Shown: positions 33,782-42,766 of the stretch, piece by piece
Layout: every line of letters starts with the position of its first letter
Position numbering within the stretch: position 1 is the first letter of the stretch
The notes under the pieces: generated by a model
What the model was told of the DNA's origin: nothing
The model's database searches: none
Seen by the model: the letters and a program-made list of their open reading frames with translations, nothing else
Assembly (NCBI GenBank): GCA_902604055.1
Contig: CACKXA010000003.1
Coordinates: 1-64,000, forward strand
Reading direction: 5' to 3'
DNA from: an uncultured Pelagibacteraceae bacterium
Lineage (GTDB): Bacteria > Pseudomonadota > Alphaproteobacteria > Pelagibacterales > Pelagibacteraceae
DNA length: 64,000 nt
Position numbers and translations under genes: made by a program

Positions 33782-34959
33782 TATTTTTCCTTTATGGCTA
33801 TTTTTTTATTGTACCAGTTCATAAAAATAGAAATAGATAAACTTAAAGACAAATATGTGAGCATTGTAATAGAAATTATTTCGATAGCTCTACCTGTTTG
33901 CATCAAAGCTGTTCCAGCAAAAACTAAAACGATATCAGGATAAGCTATAGCTGCTGCTAATGACGAATTTTTTGTTAGGTTTAAATATTGGTTAGTTGTT
34001 GGAGGTATTATTATTCTTAATGCTTGAGGCATAACTACTAATTTTAAAATTTGGCCTTTTGTTAAACCTATAGATGCAGCAGCTTCTTTTTGTCCTTTGT
34101 TTACTCCAAGTATACCTGCTCTAACATTTTCTGCTATGAAAGTTGCTGTATACATTGACAATGCTAACGCTAAAGAAATTAACTCAGGTATGATGCTCAC
34201 CCCTCCTTTGTAAACATAAACTGTTGTAGATAATTGTTCTAATTCTGGTATTTCAAATGATAATCTTACTCCACCAAATAAAAAAGTTAACAAAGGCAAG
34301 CCAATTATTAGACCAAATGAAACGTAAAAAGTTGGCAGTTGTTTTCCAAATTCATCTCTTTGTTTTCTTGCATACTTAGTGAAAAATACTATTGTGATAA
34401 TTGCTACAATTATCGAATAAAAAAAAATTGAAAAATTAGTCCAAATAAATCTTGGAACATACCATCCTTTTACATTTAAAAAGCTAATATCGTAAAAATT
34501 TATTGAATCTACTGTTAAAGGTAATGCTCTTAAAGCAGCAAAATACCAAAAAAATATTTGTAAAATTAAAGGAATATTTCTAAAAATCTCAACATACCAT
34601 TCTGCAGCTTTAGCTATTAAATAGTTTTGAGATAGTCTTCCTATGCCGACCGTAACCCCCAATAATGTTGCAAAAAATATACCTATCGATGAAACTAAGA
34701 TTGTATTTAATAGTCCAACTAAAAATGCTCTGGCGTATGAGTCTGATCCATCATAATCAATTAAAGAAAATGTGATATCAAATGAAGACTCTTGTGAAAG
34801 AAAACCAAAACCAAAGGAAATTCCTCTATTTCCCATGTTGTCTTGAGCGTTAATAGTGAAGTATATAATTACTAAAACTAGCAAAAAGACTGTTAATACT
34901 TGAGGTATTAAATCCTTATTTTTGTTACTCAAATCTATCTTAAAATTTTTTAAATTCAT
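33781..34959 (-). CDS. aapQ: General amino-acid ABC transporter, permease
   Basis: TATFIAENVRAGILGVNKGQKEAAASIGLTKGQILKLVVMPQALRIIIPPTTNQYLNLTKNSSLA. Confidence 0.93.
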   Translation of the reverse strand: MNLKNFKIDLSNKNKDLIPQVLTVFLLVLVIIYFTINAQDNMGNRGISFGFGFLSQESSFDITFSLIDYDGSDSYARAFLVGLLNTILVSSIGIFFATLLGVTVGIGRLSQNYLIAKAAEWYVEIFRNIPLILQIFFWYFAALRALPLTVDSINFYDISFLNVKGWYVPRFIWTNFSIFFYSIIVAIITIVFFTKYARKQRDEFGKQLPTFYVSFGLIIGLPLLTFLFGGVRLSFEIPELEQLSTTVYVYKGGVSIIPELISLALALSMYTATFIAENVRAGILGVNKGQKEAAASIGLTKGQILKLVVMPQALRIIIPPTTNQYLNLTKNSSLAAAIAYPDIVLVFAGTALMQTGRAIEIISITMLTYLSLSLSISIFMNWYNKKIAIKEK

Positions 34960-34984
34960 TTAATGGAATATAATTTAGAATAAA

Positions 34985-35014
34985 AAAAAGGGCCAGATAA
35001 ATCCAGCCCTTTTT
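34985..35014 (-). terminator. Intra-operon hairpin between aapJ and aapQ
   Basis: Nine-base arms AAAAAGGGC / GCCCTTTTT around a 12-nt loop. Confidence 0.75.
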
Positions 35015-35028
35015 AATTTTATTAGCAA

Positions 35029-36075
35029 TTATCTTGCTGGTGGTACGTAAAGTATTCCACCTTTTGTCCATAATTCATTTGGACCTCTGTTTGGTAAAAT
35101 ATTTGTGTCAGCTATATGTTTTTTGTAGCTTTCACCATAGTTACCAACTTGCTCGATAATTCTTAAGCTCCACTCATTATCAAGACCGAAAGCAGCGCCT
35201 AGTTCACCTTCAGAACCAACTAATCTCTTAATAGCTGGGTTGTCTGAGTCTTTTAAGCCTGAAGCGTTTGATGAGTTAACACCATATTCTTCTGCTTCGA
35301 TCATTGTGTTTAGAGACCATCTTACAATATCTTCCCACACTGAATCCCCTTGTCTTACAACAGGTCCTAGTGGTTCTTTAGAGATTGTTTCTGGTAATAC
35401 TTTATGATCATCTGGAGCACTTAGCTTAGTTCTTTGAGCAGCTAATCCGGATTTATCAGTTGTATAAGTATCACATCTTCCAGCATCATAAGCTTGAACA
35501 ACTTCGTCTGCTTTTTCAAACGCAATTGGTTCATACTTAATGTTTTTAGAATTAAAGAAGTCTCTCATGTTTAGCTCTGTAGTAGTACCTGTGTTTGTAC
35601 AAGCAGATATGCCATCCTTGAAATCATTCACTGAATTAATTCCAGAATTTTTTCTAACCATGAAACCTTGACCATCGTAAAAGTTAACACCAACAAATGT
35701 TAAACCAATGTCAGCATCTCTAGATAATGTCCAAGTTGTGTTACGTGCTAGTACATCGATTTCACCAGACGTTAAAGCAGTGAATCTTTCTTTAGCACTT
35801 AAAGGAGTATATTTCACTTTGTCAGCATCACCTAAAACGGCAGCTGCAACAGCTCTACATACATCAACATCTATACCAGTCCAATTTCCAGACTCATCAG
35901 CATTTGAGAATCCAGGAAGTCCTTGTGAAACTCCACATTTCACAAAACCAGCTTTTTTAGTGTTGTCTAAAGTTTTAGATTTTTTTGATCCAGATCCTCC
36001 ACCGCCTTGGCCACATGCCACAAGCAAAGAAGAAGCAAGAACAACTAAAATCCAAGTTTTAATTGATTTCATCAT
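35029..36075 (-). CDS. aapJ: General amino-acid ABC transporter, periplasmic binding protein
   Basis: VKCGVSQGLPGFSNADESGNWTGIDVDVCRAVAAAVLGDADKVKY, RNTTWTLSRD, ISKEPLGPVVRQGD. Confidence 0.95.
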   Translation of the reverse strand: MMKSIKTWILVVLASSLLVACGQGGGGSGSKKSKTLDNTKKAGFVKCGVSQGLPGFSNADESGNWTGIDVDVCRAVAAAVLGDADKVKYTPLSAKERFTALTSGEIDVLARNTTWTLSRDADIGLTFVGVNFYDGQGFMVRKNSGINSVNDFKDGISACTNTGTTTELNMRDFFNSKNIKYEPIAFEKADEVVQAYDAGRCDTYTTDKSGLAAQRTKLSAPDDHKVLPETISKEPLGPVVRQGDSVWEDIVRWSLNTMIEAEEYGVNSSNASGLKDSDNPAIKRLVGSEGELGAAFGLDNEWSLRIIEQVGNYGESYKKHIADTNILPNRGPNELWTKGGILYVPPAR

Positions 36076-36102
36076 AATTTATGATTTCCTCTCTTTTTAT
36101 CT

Positions 36103-36116
36103 TATTGTTAACAATA
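36103..36116. promoter_or_regulatory. Candidate palindromic operator upstream of aapJ
   Basis: Perfect 14-bp palindrome TATTGTTAACAATA, 28 bp before the aapJ start; a second imperfect palindrome TTGAAA-ATAAA-TTTCAA at 36120..36136. Confidence 0.35.
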
Positions 36117-36260
36117 TTTTTGAAAATAAATTTCAAAACAATTTATTATGGATTAAACCCTCTTGGTAATCAATATGAGTTAAATTCACACTGAGACTTG
36201 GATGGACACCATATGTAGCAGTATCTTTTTTAATACGGATATATATACAAAAAAACAACC

Positions 36261-37304
36261 TTATAAAATTTTTGTTGCCGGGGAAGTAAGTTCAAATATT
36301 CTGCTCGATGTTCTTTTAAATGACTCGATTAGCCTTTTTGAGGATCCAATTTTATCAAGGGATTTTTCCATAGAAACCATTAAGTAAATTTTTTTTTCAT
36401 ATAGAATATCAATTAAAGTAATAAATCTTTGTTGTTGATTTGAGTTTTCCTCAGAAAAGAAAGGGATATTTTCTATTACAATAAATTTACAAATACTTGA
36501 AATTTTAATGTAATCTTCAGATCCCAGGTTTTCATCACATAGTTGTTTAAAATCAAACTTCGCAATACCATCATAAAATTCTTTTATAATCAAATCTCTA
36601 CCTTTTATATTAATTGTTGTTTCTTTTTTTATTGAATTTTTAGTCAACTCTCTAAAAAATTGATTGATTTTAAAAGTATTTTTTTCATTTATTGGTGAAA
36701 AAGCTCTTTGTAATTTATCTGAACCGACTTTTCTATAATCTTCATCGATGATTAATTCTTTTTGTATTGAATTTTTTTTAATTATTGAAATAAATGGTAA
36801 AAATTGTTCTCTTTGCAAACCTTCTTTGTATAAATTATCAATCTTTATATTTGTTGATATTAATATTTTAATATTTTCTGAGAAAATTGTTTGAAATAGT
36901 TTTCCTAAAATCATTGCATCTACAATATTAGTTACTTGCAATTCATCTAAATAGATTAATTTATTTCTTTTTAGTTTTTGAACGAATGAGTTTATCGAAT
37001 TAGATTTATTTGTATGTCTAAAATCATGAAAATTAATCATAAACTTGTTAAAATGAAACCTTTGTTTTGGGATATCTATATAATCGAAATAGTGATTTAA
37101 AATCATTGTTTTACCAAGACCCACTCCTCCATGCAGGTAGAAGCATAATTTTTCATTTGGGTTTGAAAAAAAATTAAAAATTTTATTTTTTGGCTTTATA
37201 AAGTCCTCTAATAAATTAATTATCTCGATTTGATTGTTGTTTTTTTCAAATTTATTTTTTTCACAATGTTTGATGAAAGAGTCTTTTAGCGAACCTTTAT
37301 TCAT
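36261..37304 (-). CDS. zapE: Cell division protein ZapE / AFG1-like ATPase
   Basis: CFYLHGGVGLGKTMILNHYFD, RFHFNKFMINFHD, LIYLDELQVTNIVDAMILGKLF. Confidence 0.93.
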   Translation of the reverse strand: MNKGSLKDSFIKHCEKNKFEKNNNQIEIINLLEDFIKPKNKIFNFFSNPNEKLCFYLHGGVGLGKTMILNHYFDYIDIPKQRFHFNKFMINFHDFRHTNKSNSINSFVQKLKRNKLIYLDELQVTNIVDAMILGKLFQTIFSENIKILISTNIKIDNLYKEGLQREQFLPFISIIKKNSIQKELIIDEDYRKVGSDKLQRAFSPINEKNTFKINQFFRELTKNSIKKETTINIKGRDLIIKEFYDGIAKFDFKQLCDENLGSEDYIKISSICKFIVIENIPFFSEENSNQQQRFITLIDILYEKKIYLMVSMEKSLDKIGSSKRLIESFKRTSSRIFELTSPATKIL

Positions 37305-37317
37305 TTATTTTAGAATT

Positions 37318-37394
37318 TGGCGCGCCCTGAAGGATTCGAACCTACGACCCTCGGTTTAGAAAACCGATGCTCTATCCAACTGAGCTAAGGGCGC
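37318..37394 (-). tRNA. tRNA-Arg(TCT)
   Basis: Acceptor GCGCCCT/AGGGCGC, anticodon loop TTTCTAA, T-loop GGTTCGAATCC, encoded CCA. Confidence 0.94.
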
Positions 37395-37418
37395 AATTAA
37401 ATTATTATGTATATTTAC

Positions 37419-38477
37419 TTAAAAACACACTAAATGGTCAATATAAATCGGTTTTTTTATACCAAATTTTTCTTTTATCTCGTGGTAATGTCCGTGATGT
37501 GAATCTACTGAAATTGGTATTAAATCATCATTTTTTGTTTTAACTAAATAGATAAATTCAGTGCCCCTAAATTTTCTGTCTATAACTTCCAGTTTTAAAT
37601 CACTTTTATCATCATGTTTTAAATCGTCTGGTTGTAAAAGTAGTTTTACGATTGTTCCTCTCTTAAATTTATTAACTAAATTACCTTTAATTTGGCCTAA
37701 ATCTGAATTTTCTAATGTTTCATCGTCAATAATCTTCGCTTTAATCAAAACACCTCTATTTAAAAAATTAACAATTTTAATAGATTTAGGATAATGATAA
37801 ATATTATAAGGTGAATTATACTGTTCTAGTTTTTGATCTAAAATTATCCCACATTTATCACCCATATAAAAAGCTTCATATGAGTCATGTGTAACCATAA
37901 TTGTAGTAATACTTAATCTTTTAAGAAGTTTTTTTATATTAGATTGTAGTTCTCCTTTTAAACTAAAGTCTATGTTAGAAAATGGCTCGTCGACTAAAAG
38001 TAAATCAGGTTTTGATATTAAAGATCTGGCTAAAGATACTCTTTGTGCTTCTCCCGCACTTATCTGATGAGGAAATTTATTTTGTAAATTATTTAAGTGT
38101 AAAATATCTATTAATTCATCTGCTGCAAGTTCATATTTTGATTGTGATTTTCTTTTAGATCCAAAATTAATATTATCAATTACGTTATAATGAGGGAAAA
38201 GGCTGTTATCTTGAAAAGATAGGGCAATATTTCTTTTTTCAGGTTCTATATGTACAGATTGGGAAGATATTAATTTTCCATTTAAAAAAATTTCACCTTC
38301 TGCAAGTTTTTGTAAGCCTGCTATAGATCTTAAAATAGTAGTTTTTCCAACACCTGATGGGCCAAGTAAACAAACTATTTCTCCTGGTTTATCAATTTTC
38401 AAATTGAAATTAATTACTTTATTTTGCTTACTGGCAAGAAAAGTAGAATTTTTTATTTCAAAAAAGCAATTAGACAT
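37419..38477 (-). CDS. fbpC: Iron(III) ABC transporter, ATP-binding protein
   Basis: LLGPSGVGKTTILRSIAGLQ, ISAGEAQRVSLARSL, LLVDEPFSNID; next to Fbp-type permease. Confidence 0.88.
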   Translation of the reverse strand: MSNCFFEIKNSTFLASKQNKVINFNLKIDKPGEIVCLLGPSGVGKTTILRSIAGLQKLAEGEIFLNGKLISSQSVHIEPEKRNIALSFQDNSLFPHYNVIDNINFGSKRKSQSKYELAADELIDILHLNNLQNKFPHQISAGEAQRVSLARSLISKPDLLLVDEPFSNIDFSLKGELQSNIKKLLKRLSITTIMVTHDSYEAFYMGDKCGIILDQKLEQYNSPYNIYHYPKSIKIVNFLNRGVLIKAKIIDDETLENSDLGQIKGNLVNKFKRGTIVKLLLQPDDLKHDDKSDLKLEVIDRKFRGTEFIYLVKTKNDDLIPISVDSHHGHYHEIKEKFGIKKPIYIDHLVCF

Positions 38478-38492
38478 AAAAATAATATAATC

Positions 38493-40106
38493 TTATTTTT
38501 CAGAAAGTATATATTTTGAAGTAATAAATATCATCAAACTAGCCCAAAATATTAAAAATAGTGACGGCAAAGCAGCGGCCTCTAAGAGATCTTGGGATGC
38601 GTATGCGTAGGCTTTTGTCGCGAATGTTTCAAAATTAAAAGGTCTTAAAATTAAAGTAATAGGTAATTCCTTTATTATTTCTATTGAAATTAAAACTCCA
38701 ATTAAAAAAATACTATTTTTTAAATAAGGAAAATGAATTTTTCTAAAGGTTTTAAATTTTGAAAATCCCAACAAGTACGAACTTTCATCGATTGACGTAT
38801 TTATTTTCAAATAAGTTGACTTTATTCCGTTAAAAGCAAGTGAATAAAATCTTATAAAATAAGCAACTATTAAACCAAAAACTGATCCTATAAAAATACC
38901 TTTCATGCCAACAAGTCCAAATGAAGAACTAACAAAATCACTCAGCCATGAAAAAAAGGTAATAAAAGCAACAGCAAGTATTACGCCTGGCAAAGCGTAT
39001 CCGGAAATGGAAAAAAAACTCAAATAATCTAGAACTTTACTTTTAGAGACTCTATTTCCAAAGTTAATAAAAAAAGAAATAGATATCAAAAAGATACTTG
39101 CTAATATAACTAATAGTAAAGTATTCAAATTTAGAGCAAGAATATCTACGTCTTGTAAATATTTTGGAAACTTTATTGTCCAGTATAACATTTGAATTGT
39201 TGGAAATAAGAAACTTAAAATAAATAAAATTGTACAAAAAGCAGTTATAAAAAAACCAATTTTCCTATTTAATTTAATTTTTGGAATAGGTTTAAATCCT
39301 TGAGTATTATGATGATATTTTGCTTCACCTCTTGATATATTTTCAATAAAAAAAATTATAAAAATGATTAATAACAAAAAAAAGGACAGTTGATTGGCTG
39401 TATTTAAATCATCAAAAGCGAGCCAAGAATTATATATACCAGTGGTCAAAGTCTGAACGCTAAAAAAAGAAACTGTTCCAAAATCTGCTAGACATTCCAT
39501 AGCCACCAAAGCTAATCCTGCAACAATAGCTGGTCTTGCTGAAGGCAATACAATTTTAAAAAAACTTTCTCTAGCAGAGAGTCCTAAGTTTTTACTAACC
39601 TCAATTAAATTATTGGATTGATGATAAAAAGATGCTCTTGTTAAAACATATACATAACCGAATAGAGAAAATGACATTGATAAAATTGCTCCTAACATTC
39701 CGTCGAATTTGGGAATTTTTGTATTATAATTCCCTTCCCCAAAAAGATTCGTTAATATAGAAAATAAAGTACCAAAATTTTCAAAAAAAGCGGTTAATGA
39801 ATATGCATATATATAAGCTGGTACTGCAAATGATAAAATTAAAGCCCATTTAAAAAAATTAACGCCCGGAAAGTCATAAAAAGAAACAAAGTAAGCTGAA
39901 AATACCCCAAAAATAAATGTTAAAATCAACACACCTAATAAGATTATCAATGATTGGTTTATATAAGAATATAAGAAGGTGTTTTTTAATAAATCAAAAT
40001 AACCACTTGTAGTACCAAAAAAACTTATAAATACTGTTAAAATTGGTAGCGCTACTAATAAGGAAATTAGTAGAGATGTTAAAAACCAAAAATTTACCTT
40101 ATTCAT
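38493..40106 (-). CDS. fbpB: Iron(III) ABC transporter, fused permease
   Basis: 537 aa, two permease halves; ASFYHQSNNLIEVSKNLGLSARESFFKIVLPSARPAIVAG. Confidence 0.9.
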   Translation of the reverse strand: MNKVNFWFLTSLLISLLVALPILTVFISFFGTTSGYFDLLKNTFLYSYINQSLIILLGVLILTFIFGVFSAYFVSFYDFPGVNFFKWALILSFAVPAYIYAYSLTAFFENFGTLFSILTNLFGEGNYNTKIPKFDGMLGAILSMSFSLFGYVYVLTRASFYHQSNNLIEVSKNLGLSARESFFKIVLPSARPAIVAGLALVAMECLADFGTVSFFSVQTLTTGIYNSWLAFDDLNTANQLSFFLLLIIFIIFFIENISRGEAKYHHNTQGFKPIPKIKLNRKIGFFITAFCTILFILSFLFPTIQMLYWTIKFPKYLQDVDILALNLNTLLLVILASIFLISISFFINFGNRVSKSKVLDYLSFFSISGYALPGVILAVAFITFFSWLSDFVSSSFGLVGMKGIFIGSVFGLIVAYFIRFYSLAFNGIKSTYLKINTSIDESSYLLGFSKFKTFRKIHFPYLKNSIFLIGVLISIEIIKELPITLILRPFNFETFATKAYAYASQDLLEAAALPSLFLIFWASLMIFITSKYILSEK

Positions 40107-40153
40107 ACAAAGATCTTTAAGTTAATTATAACATTAAAAAAGATCAATATCTT

Positions 40154-40324
40154 TTAATTTTTGCTAAAAATTGACGAAACAATATTTTTAATCTCTTTTG
40201 TCTTGATTTTTGAAATGTCTCTATTAGAAATTTTTTGTTCCATAATTTTAGCTTGATTAATACAAGGCGAACACCCAGTCTTTAACTTGTTTAAATTTAT
40301 CTCTTTTTTAGATATTCGCCTCAT
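40154..40324 (-). CDS. Uncharacterised 56-aa CxxC small protein (not in supplied ORF track)
   Basis: Hand translation: MRRISKKEINLNKLKTGCSPCINQAKIMEQKISNRDISKIKTKEIKNIVSSIFSKN; 17 nt after the fbpA stop, 47 nt before the fbpB start, same strand. Confidence 0.6.
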   Translation of the reverse strand: MRRISKKEINLNKLKTGCSPCINQAKIMEQKISNRDISKIKTKEIKNIVSSIFSKN

Positions 40325-40341
40325 ATAATTAACAAACTACT

Positions 40342-41358
40342 CTATTTCCAACCTGCATTTGTCATTACTTCTAATGCATCTGCTTGTCTTTTCCCGTAAT
40401 TAACAACTTTTGTTTTTAGATCCTGTTTAAAATCTAATCCCATGTTAACTACTAGAGGATGCGGAGAAATTCCTGCTATCATTGGATATTCAAAAGTATT
40501 ATTTACTATGTGATTTTGAGCTTCACCACTTAGTAAAAATTCAACCAATTTGATTGCATTTGCTTTATTAGGAGCTCCTTTAACTAAACCTGCGCCACTA
40601 ATGTTCATATGCGTTCCTCTTCCATCTTGATTAGGAAAAAATGGTTTCACTTTTTTAGCAGCAGCTTGTTGTTCTGGCCCTTTATTACCAGACAACATTA
40701 ACGCTAAGTAATATGTATTAGCTACAGCAATATCTGCTTCTCCGGCTGCTACCGCAAGTATTTGAGCTCTGTCGTTGCCTTTTGGAGCTCTAGCCATATT
40801 TGAAACCATCCCTTTTGACCACTCAGCAACTTTACCTTTTCCATTATTTTTGATTAATGAAGCTACAAGTGATTGGTTGTAAATATTATTTGAAGCTCTT
40901 ATTACTAATCTACCTTTCCATTTTGGATCAGCTAAACTTTCATAAGTTAAACCAGCCAGCTCTGCGCCGCTAACTCTTTCAGGAGCAAAATAAACTATTC
41001 GTGCTCTTTTGGCTATTCCAACCCATTTTGATGTTCTAAAATTACTTGGAACTGCTGATTTAATATAATCGCTAGTAAGTCCGCCTTGTAGATTTGATGC
41101 GAATGCACCTAACCTTCCAGCATCTGCGGTTATATATAAGTCTGCTAGACTGTCAGCGCCTTCCTCTATAATTCTTTTTTCTAAAGCACCTGTTTTTCCA
41201 GATATAACATTTACTTTAATTCCAGTTTTAGCTGTAAATTTTTCATAAAGTTGAACATCTGAATCGTAATGTCTTGCGCTAAATATGTTTACTTCATTCG
41301 CAAGAGCACTTGCTGTAAACATAAGTATTGAAAACACTGCTATTATTGATTTTTTCAT
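40342..41358 (-). CDS. fbpA: Iron(III) ABC transporter, substrate-binding protein (start corrected)
   Basis: Signal peptide MKKSIIAVFSILMFTASALA; EVNIFSARHYDSDVQLYEKFTAKTGIKVNVISGKTGALEKRI; tracked start 41430 would translate through the Fur-box region. Confidence 0.93.
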   Translation of the reverse strand: MKKSIIAVFSILMFTASALANEVNIFSARHYDSDVQLYEKFTAKTGIKVNVISGKTGALEKRIIEEGADSLADLYITADAGRLGAFASNLQGGLTSDYIKSAVPSNFRTSKWVGIAKRARIVYFAPERVSGAELAGLTYESLADPKWKGRLVIRASNNIYNQSLVASLIKNNGKGKVAEWSKGMVSNMARAPKGNDRAQILAVAAGEADIAVANTYYLALMLSGNKGPEQQAAAKKVKPFFPNQDGRGTHMNISGAGLVKGAPNKANAIKLVEFLLSGEAQNHIVNNTFEYPMIAGISPHPLVVNMGLDFKQDLKTKVVNYGKRQADALEVMTNAGWK

Positions 41359-41375
41359 ATTTTCCCTTTTTTTAA

Positions 41376-41390
41376 TAATGATTATCATTA
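41376..41390. promoter_or_regulatory. Fur box upstream of fbpA
   Basis: Perfect 7-1-7 palindrome TAATGAT-T-ATCATTA sharing the core of the classical GATAATGATAATCATTATC consensus. Confidence 0.75.
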
Positions 41391-41406
41391 ACAGGTAAAT
41401 TATGAT

Positions 41407-41425
41407 AATGATAGTAGTTATCATT
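41407..41425. promoter_or_regulatory. Second Fur-like box upstream of fbpA
   Basis: Inverted repeat AATGATA-GTAGT-TATCATT. Confidence 0.6.
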
Positions 41426-41492
41426 TGCAATAATGACGCACTCTTTACTAGAAGGCTGTTGATAAGTAAAGGTAAATAAGGTTTAAGTAATT

Positions 41493-41708
41493 ATGCTTCA
41501 GATCAATCCAAAAAAATTTAAACACATTCAAAATAAAACAATACCATCCCCTCTGAGGCCAAAATTTAGAAATAGCAAAGAAACTAATATTTATTTCTTG
41601 TCAAAACGTAAATACGACAAGAAAAAAAGGGATAAACTATTTGGAAGATTAAAACTGTTTGCTTCTCTGATAGTTTTAGGTGTTGGCGGATATTATTTAT
41701 CAAATTAA
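41493..41708 (+). CDS. Hypothetical small protein with C-terminal TM segment
   Basis: 71-aa ORF; basic N-terminus, C-terminal LFASLIVLGVGGYYLSN; divergent from fbpA. Confidence 0.5.
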   Translation: MLQINPKKFKHIQNKTIPSPLRPKFRNSKETNIYFLSKRKYDKKKRDKLFGRLKLFASLIVLGVGGYYLSN

Positions 41709-42481
41709 ATTATTTTGGCCTTAACAGAGCCAAGTATTTCAATTTTACCGGTGTATAAACCTTTTGCTAAAATAGGAACTACACCAACGGTAGATCCAGT
41801 AAAAACGTAAAATTTTTTATTAAGCAATATCTTATCCTTTTTGATCTTATTTAAAACAAAACATAAAGAATTAATTGGACTAATGTAGACTGTATTTGTG
41901 TTGCCATTTACTAATTGATTAGCCTTTGGATTTGAGATTTGAGTCTTTAAATTATTTATCTTAATATTTTTAAATTTTTTTTTATGACCAATAACAAATT
42001 TAACATTACCGCCAAAATCAGAACATAGGTCACCAAGATATTTTATGCCAGCTTTTTTTTGTCTATAACCAACAACTTCAATACAAGGTGCCATATGCGT
42101 TATAAATTTTTTAACGTTTTTCTTTGTTATTTTTTTTTTAAAATTAAAAAAATCTTTTTTAATCAAATAACAAACTTCTAACTCGATACCAAGAGTGTAT
42201 TTATTTATTTTAATTGAGCTTTTGTTTTTTAAAAAATTATTTTTATAAATAGATGAAAAAAAGGGTTCCTTTTCTTTTAATTTTTTTAAGACAGGGAAAG
42301 CTGTTCCTCCAGCCTTAAAGCCTATAGTAGGTATCTTTATTTTACTTTCACAAACTTTTCTTAACTCGTTGGCGTTAAACATATTTTTTGTATAACGCGT
42401 TGAAATTGACTTGATTAATTTCCCTTTAAGGAAAGCGTTTACCAAACTATCAGAAACAATATTTATATTTTTTTTAATCAT
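41705..42481 (-). CDS. 2-keto-4-pentenoate hydratase-like (FAH superfamily) protein
   Basis: IPTIGFKAGG, LGIELEVCYLI, APCIEVVGYR, LGDLCSDFGGNVKFVIG, FTGSTVGVVPI. Confidence 0.75.
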   Translation of the reverse strand: MIKKNINIVSDSLVNAFLKGKLIKSISTRYTKNMFNANELRKVCESKIKIPTIGFKAGGTAFPVLKKLKEKEPFFSSIYKNNFLKNKSSIKINKYTLGIELEVCYLIKKDFFNFKKKITKKNVKKFITHMAPCIEVVGYRQKKAGIKYLGDLCSDFGGNVKFVIGHKKKFKNIKINNLKTQISNPKANQLVNGNTNTVYISPINSLCFVLNKIKKDKILLNKKFYVFTGSTVGVVPILAKGLYTGKIEILGSVKAKII

Positions 42482-42545
42482 TATTAATGTTATAACATAA
42501 ATACTTTTTTTATTGAAAAAAAAGCATAAATATTTAAGGATTAAA

Positions 42546-42602
42546 ATGGAAGTAATATTAGCAGTACTTTTTGCTCTTTGGCTTGTTGGAATTACTGAAT
42601 AA
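42546..42602 (+). CDS. Candidate 18-aa hydrophobic microprotein (not in ORF track)
   Basis: MEVILAVLFALWLVGITE preceded by AAGGATTAAA; stop overlaps next start as TAATG. Confidence 0.4.
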   Translation: MEVILAVLFALWLVGITE

Positions 42603-42766
42603 TGGATCGCAGTTATAGTATTGATGAAATATTGGTGGCTGTAAACGATTTACAAAAAAATAAATCTATCGAAACGGTTGAAACTAAAATTAAAAAAACA
42701 AATAATTCTAATATTCCTATTAATACTCTAAAATTAATTGAAGAAGCTGAAAAAGCTAAAAATTAA
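42602..42766 (+). CDS. Candidate 54-aa small protein (not in ORF track)
   Basis: MDRSYSIDEILVAVNDLQKNKSIETVETKIKKTNNSNIPINTLKLIEEAEKAKN; TAATG overlap with upstream microORF; ends against the convergent gap stop. Confidence 0.5.
   Translation: MDRSYSIDEILVAVNDLQKNKSIETVETKIKKTNNSNIPINTLKLIEEAEKAKN

Noticed and set aside
41359-41430. Extended N-terminus of the iron-binding protein (MQMITTIIIIIYLLMIIIIKKREN)
   Set aside because: Translation of Fur-box repeats; a normal signal peptide begins at 41358
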